In this document: piece by piece, positions 7,212 through 14,590 of the stretch
Layout: each line of letters opens with the position of its first letter
How positions within the stretch are numbered: the first letter of the stretch is position 1
Source of the DNA: JBDKGV01 sp039798005
GTDB taxonomy: Bacteria > Fibrobacterota > Fibrobacteria > UBA5070
DNA: 19,479 bases
Reading direction: 5' to 3'
Assembly: GCA_039798005.1 (NCBI GenBank)
Contig: JBDKGV010000036.1
Coordinates: 1-19,479 of the forward strand
Translations under genes and position numbers: made by a program
Notes under the pieces: model-generated
What the model saw: the letters and a program-made list of their open reading frames with translations, nothing else
Database searches by the model: none
What the model was told of the DNA's origin: nothing

Positions 7212-7949
7212 TCAAAACGCCATATGCAGCGTCACCCCTTGAGGAGTGGCCTCCACTTGCCGAGCGCGATTCCATTTCACCACGGCCCAGCCGCTTGCAA
7301 ATCCCAAGAGCGATCCGGCCACGACATCCGAAGTCCAGTGCCGATTGTCGTACACCCGTGAAACGGCACAGGCCCCCGCCGTGGCAAAGGCAAGAGGCGC
7401 GATGCCCGGAACATCCTTGTACTCCAGCCCGATCACCGTGAGCACGGACCAAGCGGCCTGAGAATGACCTGAAGGAAAGGAATTCCCGAAGGTTCCATCC
7501 CGGGTGTCGTTCCAGAGCCATGGGTCATCATTGGTACCTGCCGGTCTGCGTCGCCCTGCGGCGTATTTGATGCCTTGGGACACCACCGTGGAGAAGAGCA
7601 ACGCCTCCGTCGCTTCGCGTGCCACCCGCTGCTCCCGGGGAGAATCCAGCACCCAGCCCGTCCCCCACAGGCCACCGATCATCGGCACCGTCCACCAGCC
7701 GTTCCCGGCCTGCCGCACGACATCGGCGACTCGCGAGACCGTCGGATCCTGGTGCTCACGCATCCAGCCGCGCACCGGCTGATCGGCAAGGGGAACCAGC
7801 AGGAGCGACCCGCCCACGGCAGCGGCGAGAAGACCCCAGTCCTGAGCTTCCCAGCGAACCGGTGCCGTCGCGTAAAGACGCGCATCGTCCTTCAACGCAT
7901 CCCATTCCCCCGCGTGCAAGATCGCTGCCACACATGCCATCCACATCAT
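7212..7949 (-). CDS. PAP2-superfamily phosphatase, membrane or periplasmic
   Basis: The three PAP2 motifs are complete: K-x6-RP (Lys128 to Pro136, in KYAAGRRRP), PSGH (159-162) and SR-x5-H-x3-D (Arg198, His204, Asp208). The family removes phosphate from lipid phosphates such as phosphatidic acid or undecaprenyl pyrophosphate; the exact substrate is not readable. Length is 245 aa. The start at 7949 follows AAGGAG at good spacing, gives a short hydrophobic N-terminus (MMWMACVAAILHAG), and overlaps the methyltransferase stop by 4 nt (ATGA), so it is translationally coupled. Longer upstream frames are arginine-rich and overlap the methyltransferase gene, so I rejected them. It ends 2 nt from the convergent kinase gene with no terminator between. 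Confidence 0.9.
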   Translation of the reverse strand: MMWMACVAAILHAGEWDALKDDARLYATAPVRWEAQDWGLLAAAVGGSLLLVPLADQPVRGWMREHQDPTVSRVADVVRQAGNGWWTVPMIGGLWGTGWVLDSPREQRVAREATEALLFSTVVSQGIKYAAGRRRPAGTNDDPWLWNDTRDGTFGNSFPSGHSQAAWSVLTVIGLEYKDVPGIAPLAFATAGACAVSRVYDNRHWTSDVVAGSLLGFASGWAVVKWNRARQVEATPQGVTLHMAF

Positions 7950-9430
7950 CTTCGATTCTCCTTGGAGCCCAGGCTTGCCTGCCCTCCTTCGATGTCCCAG
8001 ATCCTCGCTTCGATCGCCTCCGGGAGCGTTCCTTCCCATTGGACAAAATCTGTCATTTCTCCACGCCGTCCCAGCTTCCGCGATCGCCACCCTGAGGCGA
8101 TCGCCGTGAACGCCCCCTCGCTGACGGTGCCGAGCGCCCAGCCGTCCACGAGATCCAAAGGCCGCATTCCTTCCGGAACCGTTGCCGTATCGAGCGGGAC
8201 CACATCCAAATCCACGCGAAGGCGCGCCCCTTCCACGCGGCAGCAAAACGCCTTGATCCGCACCAGTGAGGAATCGACATTCTTCCCTGCCACGATTTGA
8301 AGTCCACCTTCACCCAACCGACGGCGCTGCACCAGATGGGCCGCCGGCGCCTCGTCCATCAGCAGAGCTCTGCGACCGTGCCGTTGGGCCACGGCACCCA
8401 GCGTCCCCGATCCCGCATATGCATCGAGCACCCACGAGCCGGGATGGGACGAGGCAAGCAGCATCCTCTCCACAAGGCTCTCCGGCTTCTGGGTCGGATA
8501 ATCCTCGCGTTCGGGCGAGCGCAACGAAAGCGCAGGAAGATCGTCCCAGAGATCCTGCACCAGCGGCCCCGGCATTTCGTCCGCATAGACCAGGCGCCCC
8601 GGCAAGCCTTGAGAGGTCAGGACCAGCCGCCCTTCCTTCTCCAACCGCTCCATGGTCTCCTGCGCAAACGCCCATGCCCTGCCCGGAGCGGGTGCCGTTC
8701 CTTTCCAGGCATACAACCTCGTCGCCGCCTTGCCGCGTCGGGGAGCATCCACGGGAACCGTACGGAAGAGGCGCCCTTCCTCGTCACGGCGCCAATGCGG
8801 ATCCGTCTCACGTTCCGAACGACTGCGGTGCACCGGGTTCCAGATCCGTTCCGGACCTTTCCCGTAAAGCAGGATCGCATCGCAGACCGACCCGAAACGC
8901 CGCGCGTCGTTGTGGGCATTGGCGCGTTTCCATGTGATCTCGTTCACGAATCCCGCATCGCCGAAGAGCTCGTCAAGAAGCACGCGCAGCCACGGGGCAA
9001 GGATGCGGTCGACCTGCACATAGAGGCTCCCTTGTGGCGAAAGAAGATCACGGATCAGGAAAAGCCGCGCGTACAGGCGCGTCAAGTGCCCTTCCAGCCC
9101 CCCTTTGCCGCCGTCGCTCCACGCCTTCGATTCCATGACAGAATCTGTCAAATTTCCAACCTCGTGCCGCTGTCGCGCCTGAACATGGCGGAAGTAGGGA
9201 GGATCGATCGACACCATGTCCACCTTGCCGCGAAGCGAACCCGGCCCGAAGCCCGGATCGCCCCGCAACGCGCGCGCAAGGCCTTCGAGATTGTCCCCGG
9301 CCCAAAGGGAGCAGGCTCCGCTCCCCCAGATTTCCCGACCGTGGATCGGCAGATCGGATGCGACCAGCGCCTGGCACGCCAAGGCTTCGCCATTTTTGAC
9401 AATTTCTGTCAGGCGATGGAGAAGCCCCAT
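7946..9430 (-). CDS. Beta-class DNA methyltransferase (Mod-like, N6-adenine or N4-cytosine), apparently without a restriction partner
   Basis: Catalytic motif IV, DPPY (76-79), precedes the AdoMet motif DAYAGSGT (336-343), the beta-class order. Other family blocks are LLSPQGSLYVQVD (129-141), EITWKRANAHNDARRFG, a GLPGRLVYADEMPG segment, and YPTQKPESLVERMLLASSHPG just before motif I. This pattern is that of type III Mod-like and related site-specific enzymes acting on adenine N6 or cytosine N4. After motif I there are about 150 residues including an extra C-terminal region (VDGWALG, EARIWDIEG) that resembles a domain trailing some Mod proteins. The AGSGT loop starts DAY rather than the more usual DPF. 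No restriction endonuclease or helicase is nearby: neighbours are hemL (9 nt upstream) and the PAP2 gene. The start lacks a good ribosome binding site. Three copies of the 15-bp palindrome lie inside this gene. Confidence 0.88.
   Translation of the reverse strand: MGLLHRLTEIVKNGEALACQALVASDLPIHGREIWGSGACSLWAGDNLEGLARALRGDPGFGPGSLRGKVDMVSIDPPYFRHVQARQRHEVGNLTDSVMESKAWSDGGKGGLEGHLTRLYARLFLIRDLLSPQGSLYVQVDRILAPWLRVLLDELFGDAGFVNEITWKRANAHNDARRFGSVCDAILLYGKGPERIWNPVHRSRSERETDPHWRRDEEGRLFRTVPVDAPRRGKAATRLYAWKGTAPAPGRAWAFAQETMERLEKEGRLVLTSQGLPGRLVYADEMPGPLVQDLWDDLPALSLRSPEREDYPTQKPESLVERMLLASSHPGSWVLDAYAGSGTLGAVAQRHGRRALLMDEAPAAHLVQRRRLGEGGLQIVAGKNVDSSLVRIKAFCCRVEGARLRVDLDVVPLDTATVPEGMRPLDLVDGWALGTVSEGAFTAIASGWRSRKLGRRGEMTDFVQWEGTLPEAIEARIWDIEGGQASLGSKENRR
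8041..8055. repeat. Palindrome site 1 (15 bp, TGACARAWWYTGTCA family)
   Basis: Plus strand reads GGACAAAATCTGTCA. Inner GACA and TGTC arms pair around an AT-rich core. It sits inside the methyltransferase gene, where the minus strand reads as Thr-Asp-Phe-Val (ACA GAT TTT GTC), codons out of character for the GC-rich surroundings. Confidence 0.6.
9136..9150. repeat. Palindrome site 2 (15 bp, perfect)
   Basis: TGACAGAATCTGTCA is a perfect inverted repeat of two 7-bp arms around one central base. It lies in the methyltransferase gene and encodes Thr-Asp-Ser-Val between the DPPY motif and the next conserved block, in a stretch not expected to be conserved. Confidence 0.65.
9397..9411. repeat. 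Palindrome site 3 (15 bp)
   Basis: TGACAATTTCTGTCA has intact TGACA/TGTCA arms. It lies in the first codons of the methyltransferase gene (Leu-Thr-Glu-Ile-Val-Lys on the minus strand), about 20-35 nt after its ATG. Confidence 0.62.
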
Positions 9431-9439
9431 TGCGCCGCG

Positions 9440-10714
9440 TCAGCCGGCCAAGGCCAGACGCGCCTGCCGACCGGCGGCGGCGGCAAGCGAGGCGAGATCG
9501 TCCTGCACATGCGCATCGGAGATGAAGAAGGCCTCGAACTGGGCGGGGGGCAGGAAGTGGCCCTCCGCAAGCATGCCACGGAAGAAGCGACCGAAGGCCT
9601 CGCGATCGCAGTTGTCCACCTCGCGCATGGAAAGGACCGGACCCGGATGGACGAAGACGGTGAGCATGGAACCCACCCGCTGCACGCACAGGGGAAGACC
9701 TGCCAGCGCCTCGTTCAAGGCCGCCTCGAGGAACTCGCCCTTGGCTTCCAGACGCGAGTAGAGCGCGTCATCGAGAAGGCGCAGGGTCGCAAGCCCGGCG
9801 GCGCACGCCAGCGGATTTCCGGAGAGCGTCCCGGCCTGGTACACGGGCCCCAACGGCGAGAGCTTCTCCATCACCTCGCGACGCCCGCCGAAGGCGGCAA
9901 GCGGCAGACCGCCGCCGGCGATCTTCCCCAGGGTCACAAGGTCGGGGGAGAGGCCGAGCCGTTCCGTGGCGCCGCCCCGCGCCAAGCGAAACCCGGTCAT
10001 CACCTCGTCCACGATGAACAGCGCCCCGTGCTCGCGGCACAGCGACTGCAGGCCTTCCAAGTAGCCCGGCTGCGGCGCAACCAAGCCCATGTTGCCCGCC
10101 ACCGGCTCCACGATCACGCAGGCGATCTCGTCGGGGTTGGCGGCAAAGAGAGCCTCCACCGCGGGAAGGTCGTTGTATTCCGCGACCAAGGTGTCCCGCG
10201 CCGTGCCTTCCGTCACTCCGGGGCTCGACGGGTTGCCGAAGGTCAGCGCACCGGATCCCGCCGCGATCAGGAAGGAGTCGGAATGTCCATGGTAGCAGCC
10301 CCGGAATTTGACAATTTTTGACTTATTGGTGAAGCCACGCGCAAGCCGTGCCGCGCTCATGGTCGCCTCGGTCCCGGAACTGACCAGTCGAAGCATCTCG
10401 GCCACCGGCATCCGGGCGCGGATTTCCTCGCCCAGCTCCACCTCGCGCCGGGAACAGGCACCGAAGCTCGATCCTTCGGCCAAGGCCTCCTCGATCGCCG
10501 CCTTGACCACCGGATGGAGATGCCCGACCACCATCGGCCCCCACGACCCGATCCAATCCACCAGTTCCTGTCCCTCCTCGGTCCACAGCCGCGCCCCTTC
10601 GGCCCGCTTCACGAAAAACGGCTCGGCGCCCACATTGCGGAACGCGCGCACCGGCGAATTCACGCCACCGGGAAATAGGTCGCGGGCGCGCTCGGCCCAG
10701 GAAAGATCGGACAT
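9440..10714 (-). CDS. hemL: Glutamate-1-semialdehyde 2,1-aminomutase
   Basis: This PLP enzyme converts glutamate-1-semialdehyde to 5-aminolevulinate in the C5 route to haem and other tetrapyrroles. At 424 aa it matches the family length. Visible marks are LFPGGVNSPVRAF (13-25), SSGTEATM (112-119), YHGHSD (141-146), DEVMTGFR with the PLP-binding Asp236, and Lys264 in GKIAGGGLP, which forms the internal aldimine. I chose the ATG at 10714 (MSDLSWAERARDLFPGG) because AAGGAG lies 7 nt upstream and family members start here; an in-frame ATG at 10756 would add 14 residues and overlap the preceding terminator region. It is first in a unit with the methyltransferase and PAP2 genes. Palindrome site 4 lies inside it. 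Confidence 0.96.
   Translation of the reverse strand: MSDLSWAERARDLFPGGVNSPVRAFRNVGAEPFFVKRAEGARLWTEEGQELVDWIGSWGPMVVGHLHPVVKAAIEEALAEGSSFGACSRREVELGEEIRARMPVAEMLRLVSSGTEATMSAARLARGFTNKSKIVKFRGCYHGHSDSFLIAAGSGALTFGNPSSPGVTEGTARDTLVAEYNDLPAVEALFAANPDEIACVIVEPVAGNMGLVAPQPGYLEGLQSLCREHGALFIVDEVMTGFRLARGGATERLGLSPDLVTLGKIAGGGLPLAAFGGRREVMEKLSPLGPVYQAGTLSGNPLACAAGLATLRLLDDALYSRLEAKGEFLEAALNEALAGLPLCVQRVGSMLTVFVHPGPVLSMREVDNCDREAFGRFFRGMLAEGHFLPPAQFEAFFISDAHVQDDLASLAAAAGRQARLALAG
10309..10323. repeat. Palindrome site 4 (15 bp, one arm degenerate)
   Basis: Plus strand reads TGACAATTTTTGACT, the least perfect copy: the TGTC arm is changed to TGAC. It lies inside hemL at residues about 131-136 (Lys-Ser-Lys-Ile-Val-Lys), coding AAG TCA AAA ATT GTC AAA, an AT-rich run in a GC-rich gene. 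Confidence 0.45.
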
Positions 10715-10731
10715 GGAAGACTCCTTCGTTT

Positions 10732-10754
10732 GCGGGGGAAAGGTACCTCCCCGC
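10732..10754. promoter_or_regulatory. Inverted repeat in the hemL leader
   Basis: GCGGGG (10732-10737) pairs exactly with CCCCGC (10749-10754) across 11 nt. It lies between the terminator of the upstream gene and the hemL ribosome binding site, so it falls in the short hemL leader. It may be an RNA stem or an operator. hemL has only about 50 nt for its own promoter here, and I could not identify -35/-10 boxes. Confidence 0.3.
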
Positions 10755-10761
10755 ACGGCAC

Positions 10762-10795
10762 AAAAAAGCCCTCCCCGACAACTGCCGAGGAAGGC
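10762..10795 (-). terminator. Rho-independent terminator of the Asp-box gene
   Basis: On the minus strand a stem of GCCTTCCTCG and CGGGGAGGGC (10 positions, two mismatches, 8-nt loop) is followed by TTTTTT. It begins 22 nt after the stop codon at 10817. Confidence 0.75.
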
Positions 10796-10816
10796 ATGGA
10801 AACCAGGTCGGATTGA

Positions 10817-13375
10817 TCAGTGCTGGAGCGTGATCGTCACGGCCTTCGAGGCCGTGGCGGTGGTCGCCCGCACCACGTAGACTCCCGAGCGCAATGCACT
10901 CGCGTCGAATTCCGCCGCGACTTCCCCGGCAGGGCGGACCTCCGAGAGAGCCGTCTTGATCCGTTTGCCCTTGAGGTCGTACAGCTCGATGCGCACGCGG
11001 GCATTGGCCGCATTGTCCACCGCAACCTTGATTTGCGATGCCGTCTGGAACACCCGGATTCCCGGACGCACCTTGGCGATCGACCTGGACACGCCCAAAG
11101 GCGCTGCGGCCTTGCTTGTGATCCCGAAGGCCCCGACCGAGCTTGCCATCATCAATTCGTCGTAATGGATGTCGTACAGGATCTCGCCAGGATAACCGGT
11201 GAACCAGTTCATCTGGCACATCGGCCATTCGAAGCCCTTGGCCGCCGCCGCCGTGTCCACGGTGAGGTCCAGGAGCAGGATCGAGTTGCGCATGGCGAAG
11301 TACACCGAGTCGGGATGATGCTTGTTCACCGCGATCCGGGAGATCTCCGCGCCCCCGCCTTTCTGTCGCGGGACCTTGATGGAATCGCCCCCGTTGAAGG
11401 ACCAGCCCACCGCCCAGTCGGTATTGTCGCCACCCGCGATGAAGATGGTGTCGAGCGATCCCGGCCGGGCCTCGACGTCACGGACCGGCAACTGCTTGCG
11501 CCCGGGATTGTTGGTCGCGTCCATGCCCTTGATGGTGTCCCAGGTCGCGCCGCCGTTGCGGCTGCGGAAGAGCCATCCCGGCACGGTCGCCTTGCCGGTG
11601 CCCACATAGATCACCTTGGCTCCCGACGCGTTCTCGGCAACCGTGACCGAATTCACGGGGCGATTGCCGATGGCCGCCACGGTCTTCCAGCTCTTGCCGC
11701 CGTCGCCGCTCATCAGGAGTCCGCCATTGTCGGATTGATCCGCCTTGGTCGCGGCGAAGATCGTGTCGGAGTTGTAGAACTCCAGGTCGCGCACGAAGCA
11801 CCAGTCCTGCCATCCCGGGATGTCGCGGAAATTCACCGCGGTCCAGTCGTTCTTCTTGAGCCCACCGTTTTTGGTGAACCACAGGCCGTTGCCGGTGGAG
11901 GCCACCAGATGCAGGGAATCCTTCGGATCGATGGCCACGTCGCTCACGGCGCCCGAGAGATCGAAGACGATGGGGAACTGGCCGTGCGGAGCCTTCCACT
12001 TGTCGGCCATCTTCACGGTCGTGTCGGTGTAGGCCGTGGTGAAGGCAAGCCCGGTGTTGGTCGCCAGGTAGACGCGATGGAGCTGGTTCGGAAGCTGTCC
12101 CACCCGCGAGATGGAAAGCGAAGTCATCCCTTCCGTCCCCAGCCTGTAGTTGGCCGAATTGATCCCGTCGAAGGAAGTCTTGGGTCCGAGATCCGAGGAG
12201 GCGAACCAGATGTCGGTGCCTTCGATGTGACCGGTGATCCCGGTGATCTGCCCGATCTCCCCGTTGGCGGCCTTGTCCAGCCGGGTCCAGCTTGTCCCCA
12301 GGTCATCCGAGTAGCTCGCCCCGGACACCAGTCGAATCCCGGAGGGACCCTTGAAGAGGCTGTCTTGGAACACCTGCAAACCCGCAAGCTGCATCGAATT
12401 CGGGTTCGGGGGATTGGAGAGGCTCTGTTTGACAATTTTTGTCCAAGTGAGGCCGCCATCGGCGCTCAAGAACAAGGCGGGATCCGGTGAAGGCACCGGA
12501 CTCTGCTGCGGCGCATTGAGAAGCAGGATGGTGTCCGAGGACCGCTCCGACCTCCACAGCATGGAGATGTGCTGGAGGTGCGTGGTGTCCTTGCCTCCGA
12601 TGGTATCGGGAATGACGACTTCCTTCCAGCTCCTGCCGCTGTCGGAGGTGCCGTAAAGGGAACCCGCCCCGCCGACCTTCGAACCCATGTCGTTGGTCGG
12701 GGCCGAGGCCACCACGAACAGCTTCGAAAAATCATCCTTGGCCACCAGCACATGCTGGATTCCATGCTTCTTCCGGGCATCCCGTTCGATCAGGCCGGAG
12801 GAATCGGGGAAGGGCATGGCCTTCCAGCTTCGCCCCGTATCCTTGGAAACCATCAAGGCACCGCCCAACCCCAGGAACACTTTTCCCTTGTGGATGTGTG
12901 CGGTGTTGAAGCCGCCCAGGAACGGATCACCGCCCGACTGCCTGCGCGTGCTGTCGCGCCAGCCTTGCACCAGCTTCTCGTCCCAAGCCGTGCGGAAATT
13001 CCTGCCGTCGGCACTTGCGGTCGCCGCCCACAGCACTCCGCCTTCCTCGACGGAGCGCGACAGGACGATTCCCTCCTTGGCCCACACGTTCATGCCGCGC
13101 CCGGCCCAGCCCCGCATGGTCTGGCCTTCCATCCACTTGAGCGAATCGGTCGGATAGGCGGGTTTCCAAGTCCTGCCCGTGTCGTCCGAGGCGAAAAGGG
13201 ACAGGGGGCCTGCGACGGATGCGAAGAGTCGCCCGCTGCGATGCTCCCACGCCGTCGAGAGGACCGTGCCTCCGTAGATGCCGAGATTCTGGCGTGTCTC
13301 CTGTGCGTCCACGGCCTTGCCAAGGCAAAGGCCCGCACACGCAAGCGCTGCAAGTCTGATGGAATTGGTCCGCAT
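10817..13375 (-). CDS. Secreted Asp-box (BNR/sortilin-like) beta-propeller protein with T9SS C-terminal sorting domain (852 aa)
   Basis: The signal peptide covers about residues 1-25 (RLAALACAGLCLGKAVDAQ). The body contains repeated Asp-box motifs S-x-D-x-G-x-x-W: SDDTGRTW, SKDTGRSW, TSDSGRSW, SADGGLTW, SDDLGTSW, SGDGGKSW, SRNGGATW, with spacing typical of BNR/Vps10-type propellers. The last 60 or so residues (VRIELYDLKGKRIKTALSEV, then LRSGVYVVRA and VTITLQH) match type A T9SS sorting domains found in Fibrobacterota and Bacteroidota, which direct export across the outer membrane. The sialidase catalytic residues are not evident, so the substrate is unknown; it may be a binding protein or glycan hydrolase. 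The ATG at 13375 fits best: AGGAG is 9 nt upstream, while the ATG at 13381 is only 3 nt from it. Palindrome site 5 is inside. Confidence 0.88.
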   Translation of the reverse strand: MRTNSIRLAALACAGLCLGKAVDAQETRQNLGIYGGTVLSTAWEHRSGRLFASVAGPLSLFASDDTGRTWKPAYPTDSLKWMEGQTMRGWAGRGMNVWAKEGIVLSRSVEEGGVLWAATASADGRNFRTAWDEKLVQGWRDSTRRQSGGDPFLGGFNTAHIHKGKVFLGLGGALMVSKDTGRSWKAMPFPDSSGLIERDARKKHGIQHVLVAKDDFSKLFVVASAPTNDMGSKVGGAGSLYGTSDSGRSWKEVVIPDTIGGKDTTHLQHISMLWRSERSSDTILLLNAPQQSPVPSPDPALFLSADGGLTWTKIVKQSLSNPPNPNSMQLAGLQVFQDSLFKGPSGIRLVSGASYSDDLGTSWTRLDKAANGEIGQITGITGHIEGTDIWFASSDLGPKTSFDGINSANYRLGTEGMTSLSISRVGQLPNQLHRVYLATNTGLAFTTAYTDTTVKMADKWKAPHGQFPIVFDLSGAVSDVAIDPKDSLHLVASTGNGLWFTKNGGLKKNDWTAVNFRDIPGWQDWCFVRDLEFYNSDTIFAATKADQSDNGGLLMSGDGGKSWKTVAAIGNRPVNSVTVAENASGAKVIYVGTGKATVPGWLFRSRNGGATWDTIKGMDATNNPGRKQLPVRDVEARPGSLDTIFIAGGDNTDWAVGWSFNGGDSIKVPRQKGGGAEISRIAVNKHHPDSVYFAMRNSILLLDLTVDTAAAAKGFEWPMCQMNWFTGYPGEILYDIHYDELMMASSVGAFGITSKAAAPLGVSRSIAKVRPGIRVFQTASQIKVAVDNAANARVRIELYDLKGKRIKTALSEVRPAGEVAAEFDASALRSGVYVVRATTATASKAVTITLQH
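12430..12444. repeat. Palindrome site 5 (15 bp)
   Basis: Plus strand TGACAATTTTTGTCC, inside the Asp-box gene just after a SADGGLTW repeat. It codes Thr-Lys-Ile-Val-Lys on the minus strand (ACA AAA ATT GTC AAA). Confidence 0.6.
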
Positions 13376-13464
13376 CGTCATGGACTCCTGATCGTGAAGG
13401 TTTGCGCGAGAGGTTCCATCACCCTACCAGTCATTCCTGAATCACGTCAAGACCAAAGCGACAA

Positions 13465-13523
13465 CGTCTCAAATCGAGAGACGCACGAAAAAGCCCTCCC
13501 CAACCGAAGTCGAGGAGGGCTCG
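13465..13523 (-). terminator. Rho-independent terminator of tpiA (with a neighbouring short hairpin)
   Basis: AGCCCTCC (13492-13499) and GGAGGGCT (13514-13521) form a perfect 8-bp stem. Read on the minus strand it is followed by TTTTT (13488-13492), and it lies about 37 nt after the tpiA stop. Just beyond, CGTCTC (13465-13470) and GAGACG (13478-13483) form a second small hairpin. Confidence 0.85.
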
Positions 13524-13557
13524 ATGCGCAAACCGCCCGCCGGAGCGGACAGAGGCC

Positions 13558-14313
13558 TTACTTGGCCTTCGCGATTCCCACGAAGTCGGCGGCCTTGAGG
13601 GCTGCGCCGCCGATGAGTCCGCCGTTGATGTCGGCCTGGGCAAGCAAGCCCTTGGCGTTGTCCGGCTTCATCGAGCCGCCGTACTGGATGGTGATGCCGC
13701 CGGCGACTTCGGCGCCATAGAGTCCGGTCAGCACGGTGCGGATGTAGGCATGGGCTTCCTGAGCCTGCTCGTCGGAAGCGACCTTGCCAGTGCCGATGGC
13801 CCAGACGGGCTCGTAGGCGATGATGGTCTTGGCGGCGTCTTCGGCGGAGATGCCGGCGTAGGCGCCCTTGAGCTGACGCTCGTTGACTTCGTTGGTCTGT
13901 CCGGCTTCGCGCTCGGCCAGCAGCTCGCCGATGCAGACGATAGCGGTGAGGCCGTGCTTGAGAGCCTGCACGAGCTTCTTGTTCACGGTAGCGTCGGTCT
14001 CACCGAAGAACTGGCGCTGCTCGGAGTGGCCCAGGATCACGAACTCGACACCGGCCGAAACCAGCATGGAAGCCGAGACCTTGCCGGTGAAGGCGCCGGA
14101 CTCTTCCCAATGCATGTCCTGAGCGCCCAGGCCCACGACGGAGCCCTTCACGACCTCGGCCACGGAGGCCAGGGCGATGAAGTTGGGGCAGACCACGAGC
14201 TTCACGTCGGCGGGAGCCTCGGCGGCGGCGGCCACGACGGCCTTGGCAAGCTCCACGGCCTCGGGCAGGGTCTTGTTCATCTTCCAGTTGCCGGCAATGA
14301 CGGTCTTGGCCAT
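13558..14313 (-). CDS. tpiA: Triosephosphate isomerase
   Basis: The 251-aa product has the standard family length and motifs: AGNWKMN (Asn9, Lys11), GHSEQR with His96, the loop AYEPVWAIGTGK with catalytic Glu168, and QYGGSM near the C-terminus. It interconverts dihydroxyacetone phosphate and glyceraldehyde-3-phosphate in glycolysis and gluconeogenesis and acts as a soluble dimer. The ATG at 14313 follows a purine-rich GAGACTGAA; no competing start fits. It is flanked by its own terminator and by a 295-nt upstream gap, so it is probably monocistronic. The alanine-rich, valine-rich helix at 20-34 is unremarkable. The identification is secure. Confidence 0.98.
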   Translation of the reverse strand: MAKTVIAGNWKMNKTLPEAVELAKAVVAAAAEAPADVKLVVCPNFIALASVAEVVKGSVVGLGAQDMHWEESGAFTGKVSASMLVSAGVEFVILGHSEQRQFFGETDATVNKKLVQALKHGLTAIVCIGELLAEREAGQTNEVNERQLKGAYAGISAEDAAKTIIAYEPVWAIGTGKVASDEQAQEAHAYIRTVLTGLYGAEVAGGITIQYGGSMKPDNAKGLLAQADINGGLIGGAALKAADFVGIAKAK

Positions 14314-14395
14314 TTCAGTCTCTTTCGATCATTTGTGATTGTGGATTGGACAGCCAGCCAAAGATAGTCGATCCCACGCTCTTTTTGGGCGCCTC

Positions 14396-14430
14396 CCCAG
14401 GTGCCCTTCGACTCCACTCAGGGACCTGGG
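14396..14430. repeat. REP-like imperfect palindrome
   Basis: CCCAGGTGCCCT (14396-14407) pairs with AGGGACCTGGG (14420-14430) with one bulge, enclosing TCGACTCCACTC. The CCCTTCGACTC..CTCAGGG style is like small palindromic elements dispersed in many bacterial genomes. Only one copy is in the window, so repeat status is inferred from the style. Confidence 0.5.
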
Positions 14431-14554
14431 CCGGGCTGCCTGCCAAGCCTCCTCGCCATGTCTTGGCGGCCGGATTTGAAATCCGCCCCCGCCATCGTGT
14501 GCGAAGGCATGGCTGCGGGGTCTTGGGCCTGTCGGCCGGCATCCCTGGCGCAAG

Positions 14555-14583
14555 AAAGGCCACCCGAAGCGGATGGCCTTTCC
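14555..14583 (-). terminator. Terminator after the barrel protein gene
   Basis: AAAGGCCA (14555-14562) and TGGCCTTT (14574-14581) form a perfect 8-bp stem with a GC-rich loop. In the minus direction it is followed by TTTCTTG, beginning about 28 nt after the stop at 14609. The T-runs on both sides could make it weakly bidirectional. Confidence 0.7.
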
Positions 14584-14590
14584 TTGAAGC

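Larger units (their letters stand above)
14314..14590. other. Intergenic region upstream of tpiA
   Basis: About 295 nt separate tpiA from the barrel gene. It holds a REP-like hairpin (14396-14430) and the barrel gene's terminator (14555-14583). The rest shows no open frame with a ribosome binding site and no clear -35/-10 for tpiA. Confidence 0.6.

Noticed and set aside
9141..9145. GAATC inside the palindrome as a HinfI/CcrM-type target of the local methyltransferase
   Set aside because: Only sites 2 and 6 contain GANTC; the others do not, so it does not explain the motif, and the enzyme does not specifically resemble CcrM.
9206..9230. A GACA...TGTC pair (GACACCATGTCC) resembling the palindrome
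   Set aside because: Arm spacing is wrong (4 bases, not 5) and the core is GC-rich, so it is not part of the motif set.
8297..10321. 674-aa plus-strand open frame
   Set aside because: It lies antisense to the methyltransferase and hemL genes, has no recognisable domain, and is proline/arginine/histidine-rich as expected for the shadow of a GC-rich gene.
10820..12490. 556-aa plus-strand open frame
   Set aside because: Antisense shadow of the Asp-box gene, with biased composition and no ribosome binding site or family match.
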